A stretch of DNA of 64,000 nt, from the NCBI GenBank assembly GCA_020746835.1, contig JAGPNK010000002.1:124001-188000 (forward strand), given 5' to 3'. Made by a program: the position numbers and the translations under genes. Position 1 is the stretch's first letter. Each line of letters opens with the position of its first letter. The stretch comes from Stachybotrys elegans (lineage: Eukaryota > Ascomycota > Sordariomycetes > Hypocreales > Stachybotryaceae). Positions 43,401-51,200 of the stretch are shown here, piece by piece. The notes under the pieces were generated by a model. It worked only from the letters and a program-made list of their open reading frames with translations, searched no databases and was not told the DNA's origin.

Positions 43401-45782
43401 CCAGACAGACTACCGAACCTGGTTTCACATGTCGAGGTTCTGCCTAAACAGATGCATGCCACGAACGAGCTCAGCTCTTACCGGTACGACGCGGTCATCT
43501 ACGCTAGAGGCAACGTTGAAGAGCAGCGTCAGCAAGTCAAGGATGTGGACGACGAAGAGTGGATTGACTTCAAAGAACAGCAGCTTGATCGACAATCACT
43601 TGTAGAACTTGTGTCACGTCCCACGGAATCGACAGTGGTTCTTGCTGTTTGCAATATCCCTTGTGGCAAAATTCTCCTCGAAAGGCATATTGTCGACATC
43701 CTGGACAGGGATGAACCTGAAGCTCATACAGGGCAAGATTGGCTAGCGGAGGCCCGTCAAGCAACTGAGCGCCTACCCTGCATCGCAGCGGTTGATCTGG
43801 TAGACATTGCTAAGGAGGCAGGCTGTCGGGTTGAGATCAGCTGGGCTCGGCAGTACTCTCAGCACGGGGCAATGGATGCAATCTTCCATCGTTACGAACC
43901 AGAGCAAGGCCGAAGCAGGACTCAGTTTCGATTCCCAACTGATCATCAAGACCGACTTCGCGGACCGTTGACGAACCAACCTCTGAAACAACAGAAGCAT
44001 GCCGAGATACGCGAGGAGCTGTTCACGATGCTCAAGTCTCAACTACCAATCTACATGATACCCCAGACAATCCAGATTCTAGACAGCATGCCTCTGAACC
44101 GGAACGGCAAGATTGACCGCCAGTATCTCTTGCAGAATATTCCGGATGAGTTAGCAATCCGAGGCTCAGCCCGGCAACCCACCACTGAATCACAACTGCG
44201 GATGCAGCAAGTTTGGGCGGAGGTCTTGAACATCGAGCTTTCTCAGATTGGTCTCGACGATAGCTTCTTTCACCTGGGAGGCAGCTCCATCGCGGCGATG
44301 AAAGTCGTAGCTGAGATTCGGAAGCTTGGCATGAACTTGACTGTCGCAGACGTGTTCCGATATCCGGTTCTGCATCAACTGGCTGACAAAATTGACGATG
44401 AGCCCAAGGCCGAGGAACTGGAGTCGCCAATCGCACCGTTTTCTCTCCTGGATGGAGCCCTGGATGTTGAATCCGTTACGCAAAGGCTGAATGCTCAGCA
44501 GAGCCTCGCAGGCACAAGTCGCCCGGCGACCGTACTGGATGCTTATCCATGCACTCCTCTCCAGGAATGCCTGATCGACACGACTTTCAAGTCTCCAGGC
44601 TCTTTCGTTGCACAGTATATACTGGAGCTTGCTCCACACATCTCAGCAGAAAGACTACAAGCAGCTTGGGAGCAAGTTGTTCGTTGTTTCCCCATCCTGC
44701 GTACTAGGCTGTTCCGGGATGAGGACCTAGGAATGCTACAGGTCGTGGTGGATGAAGGCGTTACATGGACCGAAGCAGAGGATCTGACTGCGTACCTCGA
44801 ATCTGACATACAGCAGCCTATGGGCATGAGTGAGCCACTTGCTCGCTATGCTTTGGTCAAGGATCAGAGCGCATCTCCAAAGTGGCTTGTGTGGACGATA
44901 CACCACGTACTCTACGATGGATGGTCTCTACCTCTGATCCTAGACGCCGTGAGAAAGGCCTACCGAGGTGAATCAATTCACCAAGGCCCGCCATTCACGT
45001 CCTTCATCAAGTATATCAAGGACCAAGACACGGCCATGACGAGAGAGTATTGGCTTCAAAACCTCGATGATTGCCATTGCCTACCTTACCCGAGCCTTCC
45101 TCCACACATTGAACAACCCATAACGAACAACAGCATCGAGCGCTGTATCCCACAACCACAACACAACCATACGGGCATCACGCCGCCGATAATGATGCGT
45201 GCTGCCTGGGCCCTCCTTGTTGGACACATGACCAATACTACTGACGTTGTTTTTGGCGTCACGGTATCGGGCAGGACCGCCCCTATTGCAGACATTGAGA
45301 TGGTGGCCGGCCCGACGTTCGCAAGGGCCCCCGTGCGCATCAGGTGGGACAAGATGGGCACCGTTGGAGAATATCTGCACGCAGTGCAGGCTCAGGCGAC
45401 GGAGATGATGACGTACGAGCAAGCTGGCTTGACCAGGATTGCTGAATTGAGTGCTGGCGCACGACAGGCCTGCATGTTCCAGACACACCTTGTAGTGCAG
45501 CCGGCAGACATGGACGGGGAGGCGGAAGAACTTGGCCAGTGGAAGAATAAGTTGGGACTGGGGCGCCAATTCTCCTCTTACGCGCTCAAGCTCACCGTCC
45601 AGATGGGTCAGACTGAAGCAAAGATTGTGGCTGACTTTGATGAGAGAGTGATGCAGCCATCTCTAGTTGAGAGACTATTGAAGCGGCTGGGACATGTCGT
45701 GTCCCAGTTGGACAAAGCGAACCCGGAATCATCTCTGTCCGAGATCGGGAGTCTAACGACAGACGGTTTGGAGCAAACTTAA
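31401..45782 (+). CDS. Four-module non-ribosomal peptide synthetase with N-methyltransferase and terminal C domain
   Basis: A single exon of about 4,793 residues; the first in-frame ATG (31401, MSEQSPTAATLADHY) is used. Domain order with rough residues: A1 85-600, T1 Ser near 660, C1 708-1147, A2 1166-1680, T2 1727, C2 1807-2215, A3 2235-2740, T3 2800, C3 2880-3290, A4 3310-4240 with methyltransferase inserted at about 3780-4036, T4 4296, C4 4380-4793. Landmarks: FTSGSTG in all four A domains, LGG[DNS]S in the four T domains, HHIISDG, HHALYDG (twice) and HHVLYDG in the C domains, and SAM motif VLEIGTGSG in the methyltransferase. There is no C domain before A1, no epimerase and no thioesterase, so release is probably by the terminal C domain, often linked to cyclisation. 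The product would be a tetrapeptide N-methylated at residue four. A1 lacks the amino-group aspartate. The product cannot be named from sequence. Confidence 0.95.
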   Translation: MSEQSPTAATLADHYSVLETFPPPPGKDDLWELQTHVLSEKHNILSQSTEGYLSSSDSVSSVSATSEALERIWQWNSKVPETLERCVHHLFEEMVEAQPNAPAICAWNGSLTYTQLNALAAKLACSLRGLGVRPDLLIPLCFEKSVWTSVAIMGVLKAGGAFVLLDPALPEHRLRSIIEETKAGLILSSSLNRDLSSKLSRNVVIVDSDLQMDHSEASGVQQASQDMSPKSLVYAIFTSGSTGVPKGVEMDHRNFASAIHHQKDTLNLDSTSRVLDVSSYSYSTSISNVLMTLAVGGCLCVPSEGDIRDNLQQSVEILKANTIFLTPTVAQFLSPEQLPSLRTVVFVGEPLRVKDVKRWWGNVRVLNRYGASECAASITVNANPSCVDDAILIGKGLGSVTWVVDPEDHNTLLAPGCVGELVLEGPTICRGYLNDTTRTESSMLQDPDWLLEGSKDQPGRRGRLFKTGDLVRYTEDGKLSHVGRKDTMVKIRGQRVELGEIECRVQECMPEVYQVVAEVIVPVGDSTSPVVAVFAQLESTTGQTSNGTVSGVPAPRPVPDTVAAQLAQFLPRHMLPKLLLYMDKIPQTSTGKTDRKTLRELGNQLTAQELAELQTGPSECKQSPRSEVEAEMQVIWSKVLGLEVSTIGVEDSFFHLGGDSIAAMKVVAEARRRGLHLAVADMLRFSKLSEVASRSGINTAGFEIPRAPHRGFCEQSFPQQSLWFIHQAAPEQATYLMARAVRIHGALQLGALEAALNALESRHETLRTTFETANGQNVQHVRPFQERKLGVADVASEQVLSLNLQRDHTTAFDLTKEPGWRVKVYRLGDQLHVLSIVMHHIISDGWSIDVIRKELDLFYSAAIKGEDPLAHVRPLSIQYSDYAAFQRQKDQSGETLRQLEYWTTQLTGSRPATFPCDRPRGASLTGRAASQEYTITGNLYHRLQSFCKSRNLTPFIALLSAFRATHFRLTGANDATIGTVNANRDNWQLRDMIGFFAIVNCIRTQVERHSFEELLSQAREAVIGAFENKDVPFEKIVSKLSPNRDLSRHPLVQVGFGFHPQSDLKSFTLEGLETESIAVSDLTRFDLEFHFYQEEGSLRAKLVYSTELYEAQRISNILATFDQVLHQSLSHPDEPIESLSLMTERDFTVLDSMGLTRIHQTDYPRESSIVDVFLQQVAAHPQRVAVKDSTTQLTYSELYESSLTVSRWLRARELEPETLVGVIASRSCHTIVAFLGILMANLAYLPINSTTPTSRIETVLSSTPGHKITLLGPGVVPPTMKSLSVEFIGILDVLREQSTISDAPTASPSASSLAYVMFTSGSTGRPKGVMIENRGILRMVRQNDMINCLPESTVMAHIANIDFDMSTTEIYGALLNGGTLICVEAAEVADPMLMADVLLREKVDALIITPALLRQYLRYCPDALSQIEALFVGGDRSQVEDFLKAQEIIKGTICHGYGPTENSGVSTVYCLPAGGVYPTSVPIGRALSNSGAYVMDVNQHLVPLGVIGELVVTGDGLARGYLDPQQNENRFISVQIGDEKVRAYRTGDRVCYRPSDGQLEFLDRLDGQVKIRGQRVEVGEIENAIRRHARVDEAVAVFQSDDRGDRISAFFTVGWDNSGARETSPGSIQSNQDAKADILRSVMDMLSSNLASYMVPQLTMVDKIPVTENGKVDRKALMVYEVAEAPERRKEPPVSSEEQLVADVWASVLRIERDTIDRHDNFFQLGGNSIAAMGVASELRNKGLKVQVADVFRFPKLTDLATNGGLLLEETEQPTIAPFALLGDDVDVPEFIHEVTHDYDSFKNITDAYPCTALQEGLMSLTLRSPGDYITQNVLELGPEVTEQALRAAWEHVVRETPILRTRIIQHRQLGIVQVILDEEAPWTHASGELRQHLQADKETSMGLGDPLCRFTFVNNDSEGRRWLILTIHHALYDGFSWPRVLEAVYRAYRMDPMEPETPFQLFIQHARTQAQSEEASAYWNQTLEGFKGLPYPTLPPSVPHPRADSVVEYDFTHAKTLKNSQFTSSTFIRAGWALVVGHMTGMDDIAYGVTVSGRNATIDRPESVMGPTIATLPIRFNLTLTITVPDLLEAVQKQAVDMIPFEQVGLQKISKLSAAARDACMFQTLLVVQPEHDMNQECILGKWQDPQHSWSNTYALTLKIFLRDAGISARAEFDSRVVEPWLVRNLLSRLDFALHCLDSAEPQQRLSDIDILTPRDLETIWSTNHSCPLPLELTIDSMISEHVHSRPSATAVCAWDGELTYSKLDELATLLAAALIDHGVGPEFLVPICLEKSMWVVVSILGVIKAGGGFVLLDPSLPEHRLQTIVEQVNDGAVILSSVLTQELCQRLAKKNITIGPTFFSALHEEPSLQLPPIEPSSTLYVVFTSGSTGTPKGVVISHTNAASAICHQADEMDATTESRVLDFASYAFDASISNILTALTMGGCLCIPSEEDRVNNLEGAIISLQANKLDITPSVAETLDPERITPTVRTIIFGGESLRAMDLEKWWGKVHIIHVYGPCECTPTSTINGTSSSPEQALRMGKGKGLLTWVVDPEDHDSLVPPGCVGELLLEGPLVGRGYLHDAKKTEASFIRDPVWLVRGTPERPGRQGRLYKTGDLVRCEPDGNLTFIARKDAQVKIRGQRIELGDVEHWLKVCVPGALSATAEMIRPQGGSGEEVMAGFLQIREEVPQSPRILPATAEVEDRLAKHLPVYMIPKVLVVLSELPMTKTGKKDRKQLREIGSRFSVEDLAGSQTASQTSKRPPTSSVELSMQKLWAQVLNLEDSKIGLDDSFFQLGGDSIKAMMLVVEARKVGLRLEVADIFRSPRLESLAHHSAQQHAESTGDVAAFALIEPTPDLPSVLQMLCSQMNVSQDDICDIYPCTALQEGLMSLTSRRSGDYIAQVILDIEPTVSIDGLCSALQQVSDATPILRTRITQSSGLGLVQVVLKEGISWRRAVGLNDYLAADREVPMELGQRLTRYALVSEAEGHEPKWLIWTLHHALYDGWSMSRIMASIYDAYQGQPVKPAPQYQRFIEYIKSRDETEVRDYWQRTLIDSEFVQFPSVSPSLGQPVADGTVARSYPCPDSNQLGITKSMLLRAAWALVAAHMTNSKDVVFGATVSGRNAPVDGLDGMLGPTIATMPIRIQLNDDQTIGEYLHAVQQEATEMIPFEQTGLHKIAEFSPLLQKACDFQTLLVIQPQGKDSHASPLGEWRSGSREHVFNTYALTIEVHLESDAITISVMHDSRVLQPWVAHGLLERLHYVFQQLNQLPASSPVADVQILTTQDLDRIWNWNSVVPATIPRLVRDVIEDNVRDRPTAPAVCAWDGQLTYKELDRLSAQVARSLISYGVGPDVFVPLCFEKSMWTTVAILGVMKAGGAFVLLDPSLPEQRLQVVVNQLKVEVIMSSDTHAEMSSRLARQAVVLDWTFFDTTLVGAQNDNLPDTQKPTPDSLLYAVFTSGSTGLPKGVLISNANASSALHHQAKHMGISQDSRIYDFASYSFDVSVSNVLTALSAGGCLCVPSDQDRKDNLEQSIASLEATVLDITPSVAQVLSPDRLPAVKTLIFGGEALHLRDVKRWWGRVQIIHIYGPCECTPTSTINYQSASDPDEAVSIGKGVGLLTWVVDPDDHDVLLAPGCTGELLLEGPLVGQGYLDDAAKTAAAFIENPAWLVRGSENHPGRQGRVYKSGDLVRYTEDGNLTFVGRKEKSQVKIRGQRLELAEIEHSIRKHSQVDEAVVLVQQKKEQEPRIVSFVTVRHEDKVAVVEQGDSTESQYTDQWKFRFDSEYAPITDITLESFGRDFMGWTSMYDGSDIPIPEMNEWLDATIETILDGGISGHVLEIGTGSGMMLFNLAKGLNYYIGLEPSRNAVDFINQTTRSIRSLHNKVTMFEASAADITRLGDRLFASRVVVNSVAQYFPSEDYLFRAIQDLLQVPGPGEKTMFFGDIRSHPLHREFLVRRALHITGDNPELQQLRRIVDDLESAESELLIDPGFFTSLPDRLPNLVSHVEVLPKQMHATNELSSYRYDAVIYARGNVEEQRQQVKDVDDEEWIDFKEQQLDRQSLVELVSRPTESTVVLAVCNIPCGKILLERHIVDILDRDEPEAHTGQDWLAEARQATERLPCIAAVDLVDIAKEAGCRVEISWARQYSQHGAMDAIFHRYEPEQGRSRTQFRFPTDHQDRLRGPLTNQPLKQQKHAEIREELFTMLKSQLPIYMIPQTIQILDSMPLNRNGKIDRQYLLQNIPDELAIRGSARQPTTESQLRMQQVWAEVLNIELSQIGLDDSFFHLGGSSIAAMKVVAEIRKLGMNLTVADVFRYPVLHQLADKIDDEPKAEELESPIAPFSLLDGALDVESVTQRLNAQQSLAGTSRPATVLDAYPCTPLQECLIDTTFKSPGSFVAQYILELAPHISAERLQAAWEQVVRCFPILRTRLFRDEDLGMLQVVVDEGVTWTEAEDLTAYLESDIQQPMGMSEPLARYALVKDQSASPKWLVWTIHHVLYDGWSLPLILDAVRKAYRGESIHQGPPFTSFIKYIKDQDTAMTREYWLQNLDDCHCLPYPSLPPHIEQPITNNSIERCIPQPQHNHTGITPPIMMRAAWALLVGHMTNTTDVVFGVTVSGRTAPIADIEMVAGPTFARAPVRIRWDKMGTVGEYLHAVQAQATEMMTYEQAGLTRIAELSAGARQACMFQTHLVVQPADMDGEAEELGQWKNKLGLGRQFSSYALKLTVQMGQTEAKIVADFDERVMQPSLVERLLKRLGHVVSQLDKANPESSLSEIGSLTTDGLEQT

Positions 45783-46737
45783 CAGTGGAATGATGCAGTA
45801 CCAGAGGCGGGGAAGGACTGCATTGACGAGTTGGGCGAGACATGAGACATGTATTACAGTATGCTAGTATTCTACGGCCGAGAATTGAACTCCTTGCCCT
45901 GCCCTCATCGAAGCCAAAATCTCGAACTGTCTCCTCTATAGATTTATCGAGGACTCGATCGTACTGGACAAACATCAGCCCATTTTGAGTCATGTGTCGT
46001 TAATGCTTTCGGATGTTAATGCGATGGCCCGGTCCGTTGTAGGATGATGGAGAAATCTTCAAGCTCAGCGCGGCCCCTGAGCCTCGCCGACCCGCAGTCG
46101 AATCGATAGCTTGGCCAGAACCAAAAAGGAACCCATGCCCAAGCGAATTGACTTTCCCTGCCTGCCTTTGACCAGGGTTTCTGTGCCCGCGGTGGCGTCT
46201 TTCAGCTCCGGATCGACTGCTAGCGCCAGGATCTAATGCAGGCACCGCAACGCTATCCCCAAGCCACACGCGAGGGAAGCCCGATAGCTCGTAAGACGCG
46301 TCTGCACAGGCCCGGTCCCGTGGTCCAGCCCCGGGCCTAGCCGCAGCACACTCGGGTAAGACTTGCTCAGACTCTACTAGTGTGGCCTAATGCCGATCAA
46401 GCTGAACGTCAGGCCCTGCTGTGGCCCTGTGGTGAGCAGAGATGGTTTGGCGGCCTCGTCGGAGCAAGCGAAAGCGACAGCCCGAAGCTGAGGCGGACAT
46501 GATTTCCTCGAGCTGAGTTGGGCTGGTTTCAATAATCACTTTCCTGAAGACTAGATCAATACGTGAAAGGTACAGAGCTTCCCGATCAAGTACTTATAGA
46601 GTCAACTCCTATCTCCAAATCTCCTCATTAACAACACTCAATCACTCAATCACTCAATCACTCAATCACTTTCCTCTTTGGCTTCTGGAACTACCTAACC
46701 AAAACTCCTTGGCCCTCCAACCCGCTAATCTGTCAAC
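45783..46737. other. Intergenic region after the NRPS, with possible coding remnant
   Basis: The first about 60 bases after the NRPS stop codon continue in the same frame as QWNDAVPEAGKDCIDELGET before the next stop, resembling the linker that precedes fungal A domains. The remainder shows no credible gene; a 90-codon minus-strand frame at 46000-46269 has no features. An 8-bp tandem repeat lies at 46635-46670. Confidence 0.5.
46635..46670 (+). repeat. 8-bp tandem repeat CACTCAAT
   Basis: Four and a half perfect copies of CACTCAAT lie about 70 bp upstream of the small secreted protein start, within its probable promoter or 5' leader. Confidence 0.9.
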
Positions 46738-47478
46738 ATGAGATTGTCTCTGTCGGTCCTTGCCTTTACGGCTTACATCTCTGCTGCCACGGCCGAGAAG
46801 TGCAATGCCGTAAGAGTTGACCAACAGCCACGCAGCTCTGGTCACACCGCTAATGCTTGATAGAACAATTGTGCTCGCGCCGTCACTGGCACTCGCCTGG
46901 GACCCGCCGTCGTGGCCACCCACCAAGCCGACTGCTCGTCTGTGATGGCCGTCACCGTGACGCCATCCACCTCGACGCTCTACACGACTGTGACCGAGAC
47001 CACCACCGTGGCCACCGAGACCTCCTTTATCACCACCCACTTCGTCAAGCGCACCGAGGTTGCCGAGCCCGCTGTGCCCACCTACGCATCTGCCTGCGCA
47101 GACCTGGCCGCCTACAGCAGCGCCTGCTCGTGCTGGGGTATCAAGCCCTGGACCGTGACCGCCGAGGTGCCCTCTACCACCGTCACCGTCACTGAGACAG
47201 TGTCCACGACGGCCATCGAGCTTGCCACGGCCACCCAGACCTGCGCCGCCGGGGGAGAGGCCTGTACCGTGTCTGACTATAGCAACGAGGCTGGCTGGAG
47301 GGCTCCCTGTGGCGGCAGCCCTTCTTGCATCTGCGACGTGCTGCCCGGTGCTGGGAGGAACGGACACTGCACGGCCACTTGCATCTCACCTGGAAACTGG
47401 TGTGCCGGAGCGTGCAGGTCTGGCGTCTGCTGCAAGGGCTACACTGGATCATCCGGCAGTGGATACTGCGACCGATAA
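46738..47478 (+). CDS. Small secreted cysteine-rich protein
   Basis: Two exons (46738-46809 and 46864-47478) give 228 residues. The N terminus MRLSLSVLAFTAYISAATA is a clear signal peptide. The middle is rich in Thr and Val (TTVTETTTVATETS) with a recurrent pattern common in fungal cell-wall or secreted proteins. The C-terminal 80 residues are dense in Cys and Gly (CICD, CTATC, GVCCKGY) and suggest a small disulfide-rich module, possibly carbohydrate binding. No catalytic family is recognisable. Signal, Thr-rich stalk and Cys module make an effector-like or wall-associated protein plausible. A 233-codon antisense open frame is a composition artefact of this GC-rich gene. Confidence 0.8.
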
Positions 47479-48273
47479 GTACTTGGACGCCGGATTCCAG
47501 GTCAAGCCGGTCACTGCAGATATGCATGTAATCTATTATTTTCAAGGGCTTTGTGGCGCCCAGAGAGCAATCTCTTGTTGGATCAATACATATCTTTTTA
47601 ATATAATCGTTGTGCAGTTACTGTCGGTCTGCAATATTATTCACTCCTCTCATACCCAATTCTTCCGTATGCTTCTTACAGGGTCTCAATTCCTCGTCCC
47701 TCTCCCCAAATTTATGCTCTCTAATTTTACAGTGAATGTGGGATTTCCTATTTCTATGCCCCAATGGGATATAGGCCAGTCACTTCGAGGAGGCCCCCTC
47801 TGACGACAAAGACGACATCAAATCAGAAAATGACACCTGGCAGGAGCAGCTGGGTCGATAACAATCTGCTGCCTAATATGCATGTGTGCCCAAAGCTGAG
47901 ACATACCCAATTCACAAGTTCATTTAAAGAGAACGTATATTATGTATGTGCAAGCAGACAGGGCAGCTAGTGGTCAAGATATGCTCAATACGCAAGTTAT
48001 CCAATATTCACTCCAGGAAGCTAGTCCTAGTATGGGATGTGAGGCTGACTGGAGAGGCTATGTTGAGGCAGCTACGTCTTATGTGACCTTACACTCCCCC
48101 AGAATGAACAGGACACTGCACCTACCTACCCCTCTTCGTCCTGGATCCCACAGAAAGACAAAATCCAGCCTTGCCATAGAGGAAGCTCTGCCATCAAACG
48201 AACTGCACCGATCGATCTCTAACAAGCATCTCCATGCGAAGTAAACCCTTCTAACCGTGGCAAAGATCTGAAG
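47479..48273. other. Intergenic region upstream of the NLR gene, nothing recognised
   Basis: Nearly 800 bp with only short overlapping frames on both strands. They end or start without splice or start context and show no family match. The stretch holds the 3' end of the secreted protein transcript and the promoter of the NACHT receptor gene. Confidence 0.5.
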
Positions 48274-51200
48274 ATGCTGTGTCAGGTGGGAGATGATCAT
48301 GGCCAGGACTTGGGACACCCGAAACAGTCCGAAGATGGCATCAAGCTACTATCGTTGGGTATGATCGGAAACTGTTCCAAGTAGCCTGTTCTAATATTTT
48401 GTCTAGACGGAGGAGGAATCAGGGGTTTATCGTCTCTCATCATTCTCAAGCATTTGATGAAGAACATTCGTCCGTCCGATCCGCCGAAACCGTGCGAATA
48501 CTTTGATCTCATTGGAGGGACGAGCACTGGGGGGTAAGCTATACCGCATCACCAACAAAGGTCACGCGTACTAACGAACTGTTCCCTACCAGCATCATTA
48601 CAATTATGTTGGGCAGATTGAGGATGGGCGTCGACGAGTGCATTGAAAAGTACATGGACCTGGCCTCGGACGTCTTCCAACCCAAGAGAAGCAAAGGTAA
48701 CCTGTGGGGCAAGGGGCGAGACTGGTTGACCGCTGGCGGGAAGTACCGTTCCGAAGGTCTTGCCACTCAGTTCAAATCAGCAGCACAACAAGCCATCGGG
48801 GATAAGGAGGCTCTTCTTCTTGATCCCGACGGACCCTGTAAAGTGTAAGTCTCCCCTGTGAAATGCTCGCACAGGATGCAGTTCTAAGATAAGTCGCTTT
48901 GCAGGTTTGTTTGTGCCCAGGCCAAAGCAAACAGCACAACGGCGTTACTGAGATCTTACACCACTCACGACTCTATCGATCATCTGTCTTTATCTCGGTG
49001 TACAATTTGGGAAGCGGCTCGAGCAACATCAGCCGCATCAGGATTCTTCGACCCTATCGTCATTGGAGACCAGTCCTACGTGGACGGCGCAACAGCTTGC
49101 AACAATCCAGTTGAGAAAGTCTTCCAAGAAGCCAAATCTCTGTGGAGTGACTTGGGTCCCAGGCTCCAGTGTCTTGTGAGCATCGGGACTGGCGTCTCGA
49201 AAGCCCATCAATTCGGGGATAACATCTTCGAGATTGTTAATTCCCTCAAGCACATGGCAATTGAAACTGAAGAAACCGAAAAGCGGTTTTATACTCACAT
49301 CGATGATTATGGAATCAAGGAACTTTACTTTCGCTTCAACGTAACCACCGGCCTGACTGGCGTCAAACTGGATGATGTCGAAAAACGACCAGATATTGAG
49401 GCCGCTACCGAAGCCTATCTCGCAGAGCCACGAACGAGGAAGACATTGCAAAACGTGGCTGAAGCAAGACCTGCACTAGACGGTATGATTCAGAAAGAGG
49501 CTCTTCGATCGTCGCATGCTCACATTATTCTGTCTACTCAGAATCTGTTTCAGAAGCCCGAAAAGACCAGTACTTGGCCTGGCTCCCTATTCCAGACTTT
49601 GGCAGAGCCCACTCAAACGCCAAATCTTTACGATCAAATGATGAGACCTGCAAGTGGTTTCTCGATGACCATCTTCTGAGATGGGCATCTCGGCCCGGTT
49701 CATTCATGTGGCTTCACGGCAAGAGTAAGTCGTTCCTTTCCCAGCAATCTAAGAGCACGCACTCACCTCATAATTAATGGAAAGCTGGGTCAGGAAAGAC
49801 AGTCCTAGCATCAAGTGTTGTTGACAAAATTCAAAGCTATAAATCCAATATCCTGATATATGCCTATATCTCATTTCAGGACCGGGAAAGCGCAGACACA
49901 TATGCTCTCTTGTGTAGCATCATCACGACCATTTTCAAGCACATGATTCAACTACACCCATCCATGAATGATCGGTACATTGTTCCGAAAGCATTCCGGA
50001 CACTCTTTGACAAGAATTTCCCGTACCGAGAACCCAACGTATCTGATCTAGAATCAGTTTTGTGGTCACTTTTGGCGACAGCAAAAGATGTTCATATTGT
50101 TGTCGATGGCCTGGATGAAGCCCCCTACCCGCGACAAATTGAAGTATCGAAGTTGCTAGGTCAGATTACGCGCAAAGGTGGCGGAAACACGCACGTGTTG
50201 GTTACCAGCCGTCAGGAAATAGATATGAAGTCGATCTTGTCAGACATCGTGCCAGGCCTTGAAAGCCTCCCTATCAGCAATCATCAGGTCAATAACGACA
50301 TTCAATTGCACCTAGAAACAGCAGTCACACGCGATCCCTACCGGAAATGGCCCATGAACCTGCACCGTCTTGTCGTCGACCATCTGACCGCCCGATCTCA
50401 AGGTTCGTTTCGCTGGGCAGACCTCAATCTTCGCGCACTAGCACAAGAAACCAGAGAGAAAGATGTCCGGCGTGCTTTGAAGCGTTTGCCTGCCGATCTG
50501 GAGGAAACTTATTCCCGTATACTTCAAGGAATAGAGCAGCGTGGGAAGACTGAGGAAGCGAGATCAATCTTGCAGTGGATGGCATACGCCAACCGACCAC
50601 TGACAGTTGCCGAAGTCGCCGAGCTTGTCGCTTTTGATATTCGGGACGACAATTCCGACTCTGAGTCTGAAAATTGCATGCAGTTCATGCCGTCTGACCG
50701 ATTCGCCGAATACTCTTCCATCCTCTCCTTTATGGGAGGGCTTGTCGAGTACGGGGGGAACCAAGATTTCCAACCTAATTCGCGAGTGAGCTTTGCACAC
50801 TTTTCTGTCGTTGAATATCTCCAAGGCAAGAACGTCTTGCCAGGGACCTTTCGACTTGATCCTGTCAAGTCCCATAGATTCATATCGCAGTGCTGTTTGG
50901 CATACTTGCAGCATTATGACTCAGCCAACCGAGGAGGAGGTAAATCGTGTCCCTATCCTCTTATCATCTACGCAAGCGCACATTTATGGTGGCACTCAGA
51001 AAAAGCACATATTCCAGAGAAAGATATACAAGTCAGCAGGCTCGGTACATTTGGCTCAACGGCGTTCCAGATAGCTGGATTCCAACACCCTGGCAACATT
51101 TGGCAAGGTGTGAGTAACCAAGATTCCCTCTTCAGATGGAAAAAATTCGTCTTTTTCGATTACGACAGCCAATACCCCCTTCATGTTGCAGCTGCGCTAG

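Noticed and set aside
46666..47367. 233-codon minus-strand open frame rich in Gly, Ala and Arg
   Set aside because: It is the exact antisense of the secreted protein gene, which has a signal peptide, an in-phase intron and a clear Cys pattern. Codon bias of a GC-rich gene explains the open antisense frame.
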